Origin: Microbacterium sp. LWH13-1.2
GTDB taxonomy: Bacteria > Actinomycetota > Actinomycetes > Actinomycetales > Microbacteriaceae
Assembly (NCBI RefSeq): GCF_038397735.1
Contig: NZ_CP151635.1
Coordinates: forward strand, 2,294,001 to 2,358,000
Reading direction: 5' to 3'
DNA length: 64,000 nucleotides
The notes under the pieces were generated by a model, which had not been told where the DNA came from, did not search any database, and saw only the letters and a program-made list of their open reading frames with translations. Positions 35,264 to 45,042 of the stretch are shown piece by piece. Positions within the stretch are counted from its first letter, which is position 1. Every line of letters starts with the position of its first letter. The translations under genes were made by a program, and so were the position numbers.

Positions 35264-36814
35264 TCAGCCGTGGCTGTTCCCCGATCCCCATGACGAGCCG
35301 AATACCTGTTGTTTCATGGCGGGCCGCAGGCGCTGTTCCATCTCGCGGTCCACGAAGTAGTCCTTGAGTGTATCTTTGGTCAGCTCGTTGCCGATCGCCG
35401 CCATGATCATCGACTGATCGAGCGACAGGTACCGTTCGGCGATCGTGCCGCTCTCGACGGCGACGGCATCGTAGAAGCCACCGGGGCCGTACGCGTGGAG
35501 CTCGTTCTCGATGCCGTGCAGGTTGCTGAGGGCACCCTTCCGGTCGTACGGCAGCGCGAGGAAGGCCGCATGAGGCGTCACCACGCCGTCGCCGAACTCC
35601 GGGGCCGGATTCGTTCCTGTCGTGCACCCCGGCCGGTCGATGTCGACATCGGTCTTCTCGGCGTCCGAGGTGTAGCCGTCGGACCGCATGCCGGCGACGT
35701 CGACTCCGTACTCGGCGTACCCGCCGAAGGGATCACTCGCGGGCGAGAAGCCCCAGAAGCCGTACCCCGCCTCGTCGAGCCCGTGCTGCTTCTGCACGGC
35801 GACCGTGATCGGGTGGTTGAGCTTCCACGACTGCGGTCCCCATTTGGTCTCCGGCACCAGGAGATCGGGCATCAGCGACTCGAACATGCTGCCGCCCCAG
35901 CTCGGGACGAACGACATCCCGGCGTAGTCGTACACGCCTTCCCAGACCTCGACGCCGTCGTAGGTGCGGTACTCGCCGCGCGGTAGCTGCTCCTGCCACG
36001 CCCAGTCGCATCCGGGCGGCATGGTGCGATGCGTCCCGTAGAGCGCCGTGGCGGGGATCTGTCCGTTGGCGATGCCGAGATAGGTCGCGATGCGGCTCTC
36101 GCTCACGGTCGTGTCGTAGTGGTGACACGTGTAGTACACGGTCTCCCCCGAGCCGTTGTACATGGGTGCCTCGACACTGCAGTCGGGCGGCGCCGCATCC
36201 CAGAACCCGCCGCGGTTCGTGCCCGCGGGCAGGCCTGCGGCGCCTGCAGGATCGAAGAACGCACCGAAGTCCATCGAGTCGTACAGTGCGTCGGCCTCGG
36301 TCGCGAGCTCCGGCTCCGCCTCGCGGACGATGCGCAGCGCCGCCGCGAGCCATCCGTTGTCCACCGTGCTGAGGAACGGGTGCACGGCGTCACCCGAGTC
36401 GGGCCAGGTCGTCAGCTTCTCGCCCGTCGTCGGCGAGTACCAGTTGTAGAACATGCCGCTCGCGTCGTTTCGCTCGAGCCCTGCGAGGGTGTCGAGCGTG
36501 GTCGACAAGCGGGTGCGCGCCTCGTCGTCGGCGATGATCCCCAGGTCGCGAGCCGTCACGGTCGACCACAGGTAGCCGCCGATGTTCGTCGGCGACGTGT
36601 AGTCGCCCGGCGTCTCGAGATCACCCGTCACGTTGTCTGCCGGCAGGCCCGTCTGCTCATCCGTCATCGCATCCAGTGATCGCCAGGTGTCCGTCGCCCA
36701 GCGGTTCAGATCCTCGGCGCCCGGGCGCCCTGCGCCAGCTGTCGCGGGCCCGGCGAGACTCAGTCCCGCGACCACCAGTCCGGCGGTCGCCACTGCGCTC
36801 ATCCATCGCTTCAT
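35264..36814 (-). CDS. Secreted glucoamylase-like protein (DUF3131/GH144-type)
   Basis: A 516-residue exported protein. The signal peptide (KRWMSAVATAGLVVAGLSLAG, ending AGPATAGA) is followed by an (alpha/alpha)6-like domain: RWATDTWRSLDAMTDEQTGLPADN, TVDNGWLAAALRIV, and GGSMFESLMPDLLVPE in the middle, features of the glucoamylase-like family that includes endo-beta-1,2-glucanases. The C-terminal YLSLDQSMIMAAIGNEL is also characteristic. The substrate is probably a beta-glucan or other extracellular glycan; the exact bond is not known. I start at the ATG after AGAGGAG. It is controlled by a promoter with an embedded TetR-type palindrome. Confidence 0.87.
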   Translation of the reverse strand: MKRWMSAVATAGLVVAGLSLAGPATAGAGRPGAEDLNRWATDTWRSLDAMTDEQTGLPADNVTGDLETPGDYTSPTNIGGYLWSTVTARDLGIIADDEARTRLSTTLDTLAGLERNDASGMFYNWYSPTTGEKLTTWPDSGDAVHPFLSTVDNGWLAAALRIVREAEPELATEADALYDSMDFGAFFDPAGAAGLPAGTNRGGFWDAAPPDCSVEAPMYNGSGETVYYTCHHYDTTVSESRIATYLGIANGQIPATALYGTHRTMPPGCDWAWQEQLPRGEYRTYDGVEVWEGVYDYAGMSFVPSWGGSMFESLMPDLLVPETKWGPQSWKLNHPITVAVQKQHGLDEAGYGFWGFSPASDPFGGYAEYGVDVAGMRSDGYTSDAEKTDVDIDRPGCTTGTNPAPEFGDGVVTPHAAFLALPYDRKGALSNLHGIENELHAYGPGGFYDAVAVESGTIAERYLSLDQSMIMAAIGNELTKDTLKDYFVDREMEQRLRPAMKQQVFGSSWGSGNSHG

Positions 36815-36867
36815 CGTGTCTCCTCTTCGAGAACGGCGCTGCCGATCGCAGCGCTCCGACACGCGAA

Positions 36868-36896
36868 AACCTAACACCTGTTCGGTGTTCATTCAA
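36868..36896 (-). promoter_or_regulatory. Promoter and TetR-type operator of the secreted glucoamylase-like gene
   Basis: TTGAAT and TAGGTT on the minus strand are 17 bp apart. Their spacer is filled by the palindrome AACACC-GAACA-GGTGTT (36873-36889). A repressor bound there would block polymerase. Confidence 0.7.
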
Positions 36897-37020
36897 CCCC
36901 TCTCCTGCACGCGCTCCCCCGGGCGCACTCTCTCGTGGGTCCGGCACCAGCTCTCAGCCGAGCGAATCGAGAGCATCGAGCAGGTCGCCCGCAGGTGTGA
37001 GGCGACTTTTGGCAGCGCGA

Positions 37021-37026
37021 TACGGT
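37021..37026 (+). promoter_or_regulatory. -10 hexamer of the acyltransferase gene (leaderless)
   Basis: TACGGT, six bases, then the GTG at 37033. Confidence 0.5.
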
Positions 37027-37032
37027 GGAGGG

Positions 37033-38082
37033 GTGACCTCCCCCCTCACAGAAGCGACCCCCGATCGTCTCGAATGGGCCGACACCGCGCGAGGCCTCAG
37101 TGTCACGCTCATCGTCATCCTCCACCTCTGGGCCATTCACCTGACCTACTGGATCACCGACACGACCGTGATGCGCGTGCTCGCCGACGTCATCGAATGG
37201 ACGGGACCGCTGCGGATCCCCCTGTTCTTCTTCGTCTCGGGCTTCCTGGCATCTCGATCGCTCCGCAAGCCGTGGCGTCAGGCCTGGCGCGGACGAGTGC
37301 TCAGCGTCGCCTACCTCTACATCGGCTGGGTGTCGTTCTCGACGGCGTTCCTCTGGATCGAGAATCGCGCGCACAATCAACCCACTGAGAACCCGGTCGT
37401 CACGATCGCGCAGAACCTGTTCGCACCGCAGACGCATCTCTGGTACCTGTGGGCGCTCATCGTGCTCTTCATGCTGGTCTGGGCGACGAGAGCAGTGCCC
37501 GGATGGATCATGCTGGCCGTGGCCGCCGCCCTCAGCATCTCGGCTCCCTTCTTCCTGGAGCATCCGTTCCTGCAGGTGGGCTCCGCGACCGTCTTCTACG
37601 TCGCCGGGGCGCGGTTCCCCGCCATAACGGGGTGGCTGTCGTCTCGACGGAAGGTCTGGATCTTCGCCGGCGCTGCGAGCATATACATCGTCTCCATGCT
37701 TCTCGGCCCCACGGACCCGTACGGCGTCGCCGACCCGTTCACCTCCAGCGTCGGCGTGGCCGCCATGGTGGCGCTCCTCGCCGTGGTGTCGCACCAGCGA
37801 TGGACCGGGGTGCTGAAGCTCATCGGTCGCAACACGCTGCCGGTCTTCATCCTGAATCCGTTCGTCTTCATCCTGCTCAACGAGCTGCTCCTGAACGATT
37901 CGACTCTCGCCGCCTGGTTGCACGATCACCCCCGAGGAGCCGGCCTCTACGTCGCGTGCATCATCGTCGCGACGATCGCGGGGAGCATCGGCATCAAGCT
38001 GGGGGCCGATCGGATCGGCCTGAGGTGGCTGTTCGCGATGCCGACCAGCTGGTTCTCGGGAACGCGCGTCCGTCGCGCCTGA
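37033..38082 (+). CDS. Acyltransferase family 3 membrane protein
   Basis: A 349-residue integral membrane protein with about ten hydrophobic segments. Its N-terminus reads WADTARGLSVTLIVILHLW, close to the R-G-x-x-(I/V)-x-x-V-x-x-H motif of acyltransferase-3 proteins, where His is catalytic. Members acylate sugars of cell-wall polymers, glycolipids or antibiotics. GTG start, leaderless. It is divergent from the secreted glycan hydrolase, so a role in surface-glycan modification is plausible but unproven. Confidence 0.85.
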   Translation: MTSPLTEATPDRLEWADTARGLSVTLIVILHLWAIHLTYWITDTTVMRVLADVIEWTGPLRIPLFFFVSGFLASRSLRKPWRQAWRGRVLSVAYLYIGWVSFSTAFLWIENRAHNQPTENPVVTIAQNLFAPQTHLWYLWALIVLFMLVWATRAVPGWIMLAVAAALSISAPFFLEHPFLQVGSATVFYVAGARFPAITGWLSSRRKVWIFAGAASIYIVSMLLGPTDPYGVADPFTSSVGVAAMVALLAVVSHQRWTGVLKLIGRNTLPVFILNPFVFILLNELLLNDSTLAAWLHDHPRGAGLYVACIIVATIAGSIGIKLGADRIGLRWLFAMPTSWFSGTRVRRA

Positions 38083-38100
38083 CTGCTGCCGGACAGCAGA

Positions 38101-39552
38101 TCAGCGGGGCGCGTGCGCCTCGAGGAACTCGTACACGTCGGTCGTGTCGACGCCGGGGAAGGCCCCCGTCGGCAGGGTCGCGAGCAGCGTGCGCGGAGTC
38201 CTGACGTTCGGCCAGGAGTTCTCGCGCCACCGCCCCTCGAGCTCTGCCGGAGCCCGGCGGCAGCAGACCTCCACCGAGTGCTTCGAGACTCCTCGGTGCG
38301 CCGTGTCACGACCGACGAACCACTTGGTGTCATCGAATCGCACGCCCACGCTGACCGAGTGGAGGCCCTCACTCGAGGCCTCGACACGGGCAGTGCACCA
38401 GTAGGTGCCGTTGCCGGTGTCGGTGTACTGGTAGTACGGGTTGAAGCGGTCGTCCTCGTCGAACACGACGCGACTCGTCCAGCGACGGCAGCACATCTGC
38501 CCCTCGATCGAGCCGAGCCGATCGGTCGGGAAGTTCACGTCGTCGTTCTCGTACGCCTTCGTGATCGTGCCCGACTCGTGCACCTTGAGGAAGTGCACGG
38601 GGATGTCGAGATGACGGGTCGCGAGATTCGTGAACCGGTGCGCCGCGGTCTCATACGAGACCGAGTAGGCATCTCGCAGGTCCTCTATCGAGATCGCCCT
38701 GCGGGCTTTCGCGTCTTTCAACGCGGGAACGACGTGCGCCTCGGGCACGAGGAGCGCTCCCGTGAGGTAGTTCGTCTCGACGCGCTGGCGGAGGAACTCC
38801 GCATAGCTGCGTGGCTCCGAGTGACCGAGGATGCGGCTCGACAGCGCCTGCAGCACGGCGGTGCGCGCATCGCCTTTGGCCGGCACACTGCTCGACAGGT
38901 ACAGCCGCCCGTTCGCGAGGTCGGCGACACTGCGCGTGGTCTGCGGCAGATCAGGCGCGTAGTGGAGGGTGAACCCCAGGTACGCGGCGATCTCGGATGC
39001 GGTCCGCTGGGTGAGCGGGCCGCCCGGATGCCCGACCGCCGCGAGTATCTCGGCCGCCTTCGTCTCGAGATCCGCGAAGTGGTTGTCCTGCCTGCGCATC
39101 AGGTGACGCAGCTCGACGTTCGCGCGCCGGGCCTCCTCCGGCGTGGCGGCCCGCTCGTCCTTGAGACGATCGATCTCGCCGTGCAGCGCGAGCAGCGCCT
39201 TCAGAGCATCCGTCGGCATGCTCTTGGCGATCCGGAACGGCTCGATCCCCAGCGCCTGGAATGTCTGGCCCTTCATCGCGCGTTCGAGGGCGATCTCGAC
39301 CGCGCTGCGCTCATCGAGCGGCTCACCCTCGAGAAGCGCGTCGATCGTGACGCCGAGTGCACGCGCGATCGCCTGCAACTGGGTGAGCTTCGGTTCGCGC
39401 TTTCCCGTCTCGATCATCGACATCTGACTCGGGGCCCGATCGACGGCCGCCGCGAGGTCGTCGAGGGTCATCCCGCGCGCCGTGCGCAACTGACGGATGC
39501 GTCGCCCGATCGTGAGGGCGTCGGCGTCTTCTTCGACCGCTGAGGTGCTCAT
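38101..39552 (-). CDS. ramB: XRE family regulator of acetate metabolism, RamB-like
   Basis: A 483-residue protein. The N-terminal cro/C1 helix-turn-helix (about 16-70, [37 protein letters not shown]) is followed by a long region with an ImmA/IrrE-like segment ([22 protein letters not shown]) and a Cys-rich C-terminal domain ([17 protein letters not shown]), the layout of RamB and short-chain fatty acyl regulators. It is divergent from aceA with 136 bp between, as expected for a regulator of the glyoxylate bypass. The start is the ATG giving MSTSAV. Cys pairs may bind metal or sense redox. Confidence 0.88.
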   Translation of the reverse strand: MSTSAVEEDADALTIGRRIRQLRTARGMTLDDLAAAVDRAPSQMSMIETGKREPKLTQLQAIARALGVTIDALLEGEPLDERSAVEIALERAMKGQTFQALGIEPFRIAKSMPTDALKALLALHGEIDRLKDERAATPEEARRANVELRHLMRRQDNHFADLETKAAEILAAVGHPGGPLTQRTASEIAAYLGFTLHYAPDLPQTTRSVADLANGRLYLSSSVPAKGDARTAVLQALSSRILGHSEPRSYAEFLRQRVETNYLTGALLVPEAHVVPALKDAKARRAISIEDLRDAYSVSYETAAHRFTNLATRHLDIPVHFLKVHESGTITKAYENDDVNFPTDRLGSIEGQMCCRRWTSRVVFDEDDRFNPYYQYTDTGNGTYWCTARVEASSEGLHSVSVGVRFDDTKWFVGRDTAHRGVSKHSVEVCCRRAPAELEGRWRENSWPNVRTPRTLLATLPTGAFPGVDTTDVYEFLEAHAPR

Positions 39553-39559
39553 GAGGCCG

Positions 39560-39580
39560 ATTCTGTCACAGAAACAGAAT
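39560..39580. promoter_or_regulatory. Inverted repeat in the ramB-aceA control region
   Basis: ATTCTGT and ACAGAAT (7-bp arms) are separated by CACAGAA. A second, shorter TTCTG-TCA-CAGAA lies inside it. It starts eight bases upstream of the ramB ATG, so a bound protein would block that start. Confidence 0.6.
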
Positions 39581-39688
39581 TTCCGACGATCTTCACACGC
39601 GAATCGGCCGGTTGCACGCGCCTTCTTCACCCACAGTGGAAACACGCCACCCGGCTTCACGATCCGGGCATCCAACGGAGGAGACACC

Positions 39689-41014
39689 ATGACGAACACC
39701 GCTCAGAACCACACCCCCCGCCCCGCAGGTCTGCGCGCCGGCGACCAGGTTCAGACGGCCGCCGAGCTCCGGGAGATCTGGGAGACGGATCCCCGTTGGG
39801 ACGGTGTCGAGCGCACCTACTCTGCCGAAGACGTCATCCGCATCCGCGGGTCGGTCCGCGAGGACTCCACCCTCGCCCACCGCGGAGCCGAGAACCTCTG
39901 GAACCTGCTGCACACCGAGGACTATGTGCGGGCTCTCGGCGCCTACACCGGCGGCCAGGCCGTGCAGCAGGTGCGTGCGGGCCTCAAGGCGATCTACCTC
40001 TCGGGCTGGCAGGTCGCGGCCGACGGCAACCTCGCCGGCCAGACCTACCCCGACCAGTCGCTCTACCCGGCCAACTCGGTGCCGGCGGTCGTGCGTCGCA
40101 TCAACAACGCGCTGATCCGTCAGGACCAGCTCGAGCACGCCGAGGGAGAGGTCACCCAGGACTGGCTCGCCCCGATCGTCGCCGACGCCGAGGCCGGATT
40201 CGGCGGGCCGCTGAACGCCTACGAGCTCGCACAGTCGCTGATCCAGGCGGGCGCGGCGGCGATCCACTGGGAAGACCAGCTCGCGAGCGAGAAGAAGTGC
40301 GGCCACCTGGGCGGCAAGGTGCTCGTGCCCACCCAGCAGCACATCCGCACGCTGAACGCGGCACGCCTCGCGGCCGACGTGGCAGGTGTCCCGACGGTCA
40401 TCATCGCCCGGACGGATGCTCTCGCCGCCGACCTGCTCACCAGCGACGTCGACGAGCGCGATCAGCAGTTCACCACCGGCGAGCGCACGACCGAGGGCTT
40501 CTACCGCATCCGCCCCGGCATCGAGTCGGTCATCAGCCGCGGACTCGCATTCGCTCCTTACGCCGATCTGCTGTGGGTCGAGACGGGTGAGCCCGACATC
40601 GAGCTGGCTCGTGAGTTCGCCGCGGCCATCCACGCGCAGTTCCCCGGCAAGCTGCTCGCGTACAACTGCTCGCCGAGCTTCAACTGGAAGCGCCACCTGT
40701 CGGACGCCGAGATCGCGACGTTCCAGCAGGAGCTGGCTGATCTGGGCTACAAGTTCCAGTTCATCACGCTCGCCGGCTTCCACGCCCTGAACCACTCGAT
40801 GTTCGACCTCGCCCGCGGCTACGCCGAGCGCGCCATGAGCGCGTACGTCGAGCTGCAGGAGGCCGAGTTCGCCGCCGAGGCGAACGGCTACACCGCCACC
40901 AAGCACCAGCGCGAGGCGGGCACCGGCTACTTCGACGTCATCTCCACCGCGCTCAACCCCGACAGCGCGACCCTCGCCCTCGCCGGCTCCACCGAAGCCG
41001 CGCAGTTCCACTAA
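39689..41014 (+). CDS. aceA: Isocitrate lyase
   Basis: A 441-residue enzyme of the glyoxylate bypass that cleaves isocitrate to succinate and glyoxylate. It shows the full active-site signature [12 protein letters not shown] with catalytic Cys, plus [20 protein letters not shown] and [10 protein letters not shown]. The length fits bacterial ICL. The start is the ATG seven bases after GGAGGAG. It lies 24 bp before aceB and forms an operon with it; the divergent RamB-type gene is the obvious regulator. Confidence 0.98.
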   Translation: MTNTAQNHTPRPAGLRAGDQVQTAAELREIWETDPRWDGVERTYSAEDVIRIRGSVREDSTLAHRGAENLWNLLHTEDYVRALGAYTGGQAVQQVRAGLKAIYLSGWQVAADGNLAGQTYPDQSLYPANSVPAVVRRINNALIRQDQLEHAEGEVTQDWLAPIVADAEAGFGGPLNAYELAQSLIQAGAAAIHWEDQLASEKKCGHLGGKVLVPTQQHIRTLNAARLAADVAGVPTVIIARTDALAADLLTSDVDERDQQFTTGERTTEGFYRIRPGIESVISRGLAFAPYADLLWVETGEPDIELAREFAAAIHAQFPGKLLAYNCSPSFNWKRHLSDAEIATFQQELADLGYKFQFITLAGFHALNHSMFDLARGYAERAMSAYVELQEAEFAAEANGYTATKHQREAGTGYFDVISTALNPDSATLALAGSTEAAQFH

Positions 41015-41038
41015 GCCTCTTGTGAAGGACAGACGATC

Positions 41039-42709
41039 ATGACCACTCCCACTGCACCCCCGGCCACCGCTCCGATCCAGACCACGCAGCAGGGTCCGGC
41101 GATCACCGTCACCGGTCCCCGGCGCGAGCGCTACGACGAGATCCTCACCCCCGAGGCGATCGCGTTCCTCACCGAGCTCCACCACCGGTTCGCCTCCCGT
41201 CGCCACGACCGACTGGCCGACCGGATGCGTCGGCGGTTCGAGATCGGCAACGGCCACGATCCCCGATTCCGCGACGACACCGCGCACATCCGCCAGGATG
41301 CCGAGTGGCGCGTCGCCGGCGCGGGTCCCGGCCTCGAGGACCGCCGCGTCGAGATCACCGGTCCGACCGACCCGAAGATGACGATCAACGCCCTGAACTC
41401 GGGCGCTCGTGTCTGGCTCGCCGACCAGGAGGACGCGACCAGCCCCACATGGAAGAACGTCATCGAGGGTCAGCTGTCGCTCCGCGACGCGATCCGCGGC
41501 GAGCTCTCCTTCACGGGTCCGTCGACCGAGTCGGGGCCGGGCAAGGAATACCGCGTCACCGCCGAGCGCACGCCCACCATCGTGATGCGCCCCCGCGGAT
41601 GGCACCTGCCGGAGAAGCACCTGCAGTTCACCGATCGGGCGGGGCGCCGTACCGGGGCATCCGGTTCGCTCGTGGACTTCGGCCTCTACTTCCTTCACAA
41701 CGCGAAGGAGCTCATCGCGAACGGGCGCGGACCGTACTTCTACATCGCGAAGCTGGAGTCGAGCGAGGAGGCGAAGCTGTGGGACGACGTGTTCTCGTTC
41801 AGCGAGGAGTACATCGGCATCCCGCACGGCACTATCCGCGCCACGGTGCTCATCGAGACCCTCCCCGCGGCGTTCGAGATGGACGAGATCCTCTTCGAGC
41901 TGCGTGATCACTGCGCTGGCCTCAACGCCGGACGCTGGGACTACATCTTCTCGATCATCAAGAACTACCGCGGTCGCGGCGCGCGCTTCGTGCTCCCCGA
42001 TCGCAGTGAGGTCACGATGACGGTGCCGTTCATGCGGGCATACACCGAGCTGCTCGTGCAGACCTGCCACAAGCGGGGCGCCTACGCGATCGGCGGCATG
42101 AGCGCCTTCATCCCCAACCGTCGCGATCCCGAGGTCACAGAACGGGCGTTCGAGAAGGTCTCGGCCGACAAGAAGCGCGAGGCCGGCGACGGCTTCGACG
42201 GCACCTGGGTGGCCCACCCCGATCTGATCCCCACGGCGCAGGCGGAGTTCGATGCCGTGCTCGGTGAGCGACCGAACCAGGTCGACCGTCAGCGGCCGGA
42301 GGTCGCGGTGACCGCGGCGCAGCTGCTCGATGTGCACATCGGACGCCCGATCACGGCCGGCGGTGTGCGCGACAACGTGTCGGTGGCGATCCGCTACCTC
42401 GAGGCGTGGCTGCGGGGCCTCGGCGCGGTCGCGATCGACAACCTGATGGAGGATGCCGCTACCGCAGAGATCAGCCGCTCGCAGGTGTGGCAGTGGATCC
42501 ATCAGGACCGTGCCACCGAAGACGGCACGCCGATCACGGCCGAGTACATCGAGGGCCTGATCCGCGATGTGCTCGCTCAGGCGACACGGTCGGCCGGTGA
42601 CCGATTCGACGATGCGGCGGAGATCTTCCGCGACGTCGCGCTGCAGGAGGAGTTCCCGGCCTTCCTGACGCTCGGCGCCTACAGTCGCTTCCTCGTCGAC
42701 GAGGACTGA
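41039..42709 (+). CDS. aceB: Malate synthase A
   Basis: A 556-residue enzyme that condenses glyoxylate with acetyl-CoA to malate. It has the malate synthase A layout: an N-terminal extension, the TIM-barrel core with ADQEDATSP, TIVMRPRGWHLPEKH and IETLPAAFEMDEILFELRDH carrying acid residues for Mg2+, and GGMSAFIPNRRDPE. It lacks the large inserted domain of malate synthase G. It is coupled closely to aceA. A strong hairpin 15 bp after its stop ends the transcript. Confidence 0.97.
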   Translation: MTTPTAPPATAPIQTTQQGPAITVTGPRRERYDEILTPEAIAFLTELHHRFASRRHDRLADRMRRRFEIGNGHDPRFRDDTAHIRQDAEWRVAGAGPGLEDRRVEITGPTDPKMTINALNSGARVWLADQEDATSPTWKNVIEGQLSLRDAIRGELSFTGPSTESGPGKEYRVTAERTPTIVMRPRGWHLPEKHLQFTDRAGRRTGASGSLVDFGLYFLHNAKELIANGRGPYFYIAKLESSEEAKLWDDVFSFSEEYIGIPHGTIRATVLIETLPAAFEMDEILFELRDHCAGLNAGRWDYIFSIIKNYRGRGARFVLPDRSEVTMTVPFMRAYTELLVQTCHKRGAYAIGGMSAFIPNRRDPEVTERAFEKVSADKKREAGDGFDGTWVAHPDLIPTAQAEFDAVLGERPNQVDRQRPEVAVTAAQLLDVHIGRPITAGGVRDNVSVAIRYLEAWLRGLGAVAIDNLMEDAATAEISRSQVWQWIHQDRATEDGTPITAEYIEGLIRDVLAQATRSAGDRFDDAAEIFRDVALQEEFPAFLTLGAYSRFLVDED

Positions 42710-42724
42710 CTCGCACTGCACAGA

Positions 42725-42761
42725 AGCCCCTCGGATGCGGCGATCCCGCATCCGAGGGGCT
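42725..42761 (+). terminator. Terminator of aceA-aceB
   Basis: A perfect 16-bp stem (AGCCCCTCGGATGCGG and complement) with a 5-nt loop, directly after aceB. Confidence 0.85.
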
Positions 42762-42927
42762 CTGCCGTTCCGCCCTGTGGACAACCGGGTTCAAGCGTCT
42801 CCGTCCCGCCGTAGGCTCGCGGGATGCCGACACCTGCACCCCCTTCCGAACACGCTCTCCGCGTTCGCCGCACCGCCGGAACGTCCACCATGTTCTGACC
42901 GGCGGCGCCTGCGGTCACAGGCGGGCG

Positions 42928-42933
42928 TAGCCT
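42928..42933 (+). promoter_or_regulatory. -10 hexamer of the 144-residue protein gene (leaderless)
   Basis: TAGCCT, six bases, then the ATG at 42940. Confidence 0.55.
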
Positions 42934-42939
42934 GAGATC

Positions 42940-43374
42940 ATGAGCGACGTCTGGTCCGACATCTCCGCCGAGTTCCTGCACCTGTACCCGCGTGGACGCC
43001 GCCTGCTCGTCGTCGCGGGAGCGGATGCCGAGCGTTCACGCCACGCGGCCGATGGCCTCGCCGCGGCTCTGGCCGCCGCGGACCAGCAGGTCGAGCGTCG
43101 ACACACTGCCGATGGCGACGAGCAGGTTCTGCGCACCGATGTCATCGCTCCGTTTCGCGCATCTCCCGACAGTGGCAGCGTGCTCGTCGTCTCGGGTCCG
43201 CCCGCGCTGCTGAGTGAGAGCGCTCGCGGTCTCTGGAACTTCATCGTGTGGCAGCTCGCGGGAGACGAGGCGCCGCATGCGATCGCCTCGGCGCTCGTCG
43301 ACATGACCGACCCCGCGAATCCCACCCGGCGCTTCGCGGACTACTGCGCGCTTCCCTCGTCGTTCGGTTCCTGA
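42940..43374 (+). CDS. Hypothetical protein, possibly a degenerate uridine kinase-like fold
   Basis: A 144-residue cytoplasmic protein I do not recognise with confidence. A strand-helix start (RRLLVVAGADAERSRHAADGLAAAL) occupies the place of a P-loop but lacks the Gly-Lys-Ser/Thr. Later pieces (VLRTDVIAPFRA, SVLVVSGPPALL, ARGLWNFIVWQL) resemble the order of elements in actinobacterial uridine kinase-like proteins. If related, it has lost ATP binding. It follows the aceB terminator and starts leaderless, so it is a separate single-gene unit. Confidence 0.6.
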   Translation: MSDVWSDISAEFLHLYPRGRRLLVVAGADAERSRHAADGLAAALAAADQQVERRHTADGDEQVLRTDVIAPFRASPDSGSVLVVSGPPALLSESARGLWNFIVWQLAGDEAPHAIASALVDMTDPANPTRRFADYCALPSSFGS

Positions 43375-43810
43375 CGCGAACCCTGGGGTTCGCGGGTGCT
43401 TCGGTTCCCCCGACCGAAGCACCCGCACGTCCACCCGTTCTCCCGCGGGCGGTCCGTCGTGCCCGGCGCTCACGCGCCTGTCCCCGAGCTTCCGGACGGG
43501 CGGTCCACCACGTCCGGAAGCCGTGACAGCCGACGATCCCGAAGCCGGAGCTCCGTCGCCGTCTGCCGTCATGACCCGCCTGGGGACACGGGCAGGCCCA
43601 GGTTAGAGCCGCGCTTCCCGCTCCCGAGGCGCGGGAGCACGTTACGTCACATGCTGCGCGTTACGCGGCACTCAGCACTCGCGTTGGCACGAGATTCGCG
43701 ATCACCCGTCACCCTGCGCACGCCTCGTCGACAGTGATCTGCGGGCGACCGAACACCCAGGTCCGCTCGCTCCGGCTGCTCACGGAAGCCACGTCGAGCA
43801 GACGATCGGA
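43375..43810. other. Intergenic region without a convincing gene
   Basis: 436 bp between two convergent units. It holds two adjacent hairpins just past the upstream gene: CGAACCC-TG-GGGTTCG (43377-43392) and the 14-bp stem listed separately. Beyond them I see only short, unsupported frames and no promoter I would defend. Confidence 0.5.
43392..43426 (+). terminator. Hairpin terminator after the 144-residue protein gene
   Basis: A 14-bp perfect stem (GCGGGTGCTTCGGT and complement) with a 7-nt loop, 17 bp after the stop codon. No T-tract follows. Confidence 0.65.
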
Positions 43811-44887
43811 TCAGAGCGATGACCCCGCCTGCTCGTCGCTGAGCAGCATCGCCTCTGCGAGGCGCGGTGGCCGGGCGCGTGCGGCGAGACGGAAAGCACT
43901 GGGGCTGTGCCCGACATGGCGCGAGAACTGGGCGCGCAGCGCCGCTGCGTCGGTGAATCCGGATCGCTCGGCGACCGTGGTGAGGTCCTGCGGGGGAACC
44001 GACAGCAGTTCCTCTCGGGCGGTCACCAGCCGCCGTCGCAACAGCCTCGACGCGAGACTCTCGTCGGTTCCCGCGTAGAGCCGGAACAGCTGGCGTCGAC
44101 TGACGTGCAGCTCGGCGGCGAGCTCCTCTATCCCGAATGCCGCATCGCGATGGCGCCGCTCGATGATCCTGCCGGCCTCGGCCCGCAGTTCGCTCGCTCT
44201 GTCCGTCTCGCCGTCACCGGGGAACTGCCGGAACAACCCGCGCACCAGTGCGAGGAGCGCGGCCTCGGTGCCGGCGAGCGCCCCTACGCCCTGATCGGGG
44301 TCCTGAGCCCATTCGAACAGCATCCGCGCCAGAGCCGCACCTGCAGCCCTGGTGAGCGGGGTGTCCGGGAACATATCCGCTCCCCTGGCCAGCACGTGTC
44401 GGTAACCGGCGATCGCGGCTGTGGGCACCACGACGCCCGTGGTGTTCGTCACGCCGAACTGCTCGACCGACGACGCTCCGAGGCTCGACATGAAGCCCAC
44501 CCGCCCCACGCCCATGAGCTGGACACCTGACGCGGTGTGCAGGCGTTGCCCGCCCTGACTCACCATCCCGATGATGACGATGTCTTCGTCTTCGGGGGTG
44601 GCGTGGTCGTATCTCACCGTGTGCGCCGTTTCGAGTGTGCTGTAGAGCATGGTCGCGCCGATCGATCGGCGCAGGAGCGCTGCCTCGAACGCGTCGGGAT
44701 CGTCTGCCGTCATCGATCCGAAGTTCGACAGCTGCATCATGCCGAGCTGACCATCGAGACGGATCACCTCTGCCGCGAACCAATCGGGCGGCGTTCCCTG
44801 CGACTCAGGGTCCGACGGCGACCAGGATCCGCCGGCGAGCCGACCGAGCCAGGCGCTCAACTCCGCATCGTCGATCACTCGTTCCAT
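43811..44887 (-). CDS. AraC family transcriptional regulator
   Basis: A 358-residue regulator. The C-terminal AraC domain is clear: first helix-turn-helix FGIEELAAELHVSRRQLFRLYAG, second LTTVAERSGFTDAAALRAQFSRHVGHSPSAFR. The N-terminal 240 residues form a sensing domain of the type seen in regulators that detect alkanes, aromatics or alcohols, but no ligand can be named. The start is preceded by a G-rich CGGGGG. No obvious target lies beside it: the downstream side is a gene-poor stretch and the upstream neighbour is the Lrp gene. It may act elsewhere in the genome. Confidence 0.85.
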   Translation of the reverse strand: MERVIDDAELSAWLGRLAGGSWSPSDPESQGTPPDWFAAEVIRLDGQLGMMQLSNFGSMTADDPDAFEAALLRRSIGATMLYSTLETAHTVRYDHATPEDEDIVIIGMVSQGGQRLHTASGVQLMGVGRVGFMSSLGASSVEQFGVTNTTGVVVPTAAIAGYRHVLARGADMFPDTPLTRAAGAALARMLFEWAQDPDQGVGALAGTEAALLALVRGLFRQFPGDGETDRASELRAEAGRIIERRHRDAAFGIEELAAELHVSRRQLFRLYAGTDESLASRLLRRRLVTAREELLSVPPQDLTTVAERSGFTDAAALRAQFSRHVGHSPSAFRLAARARPPRLAEAMLLSDEQAGSSL

Positions 44888-45042
44888 GGCAACCCCCGTC
44901 GGATGCGCGCCGCATCCGCAGCGACCGCTCCGTCCCCGCCCTCACCCTAGGGACGCTGCGAAAACCGAGCAATATACGTTCGTGCGGAGGCAGGGAACAG
45001 CGACAAGAGACGCAAACGGGCAACAGCGGCGGGCAGGGACGC

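Noticed and set aside
39593..42784. A 1,063-codon open frame antisense to aceA and aceB
   Set aside because: It is the mirror frame of two well-supported enzymes with GC-rich third positions. Its product is Arg/Asp/Val-rich with no recognisable domain.
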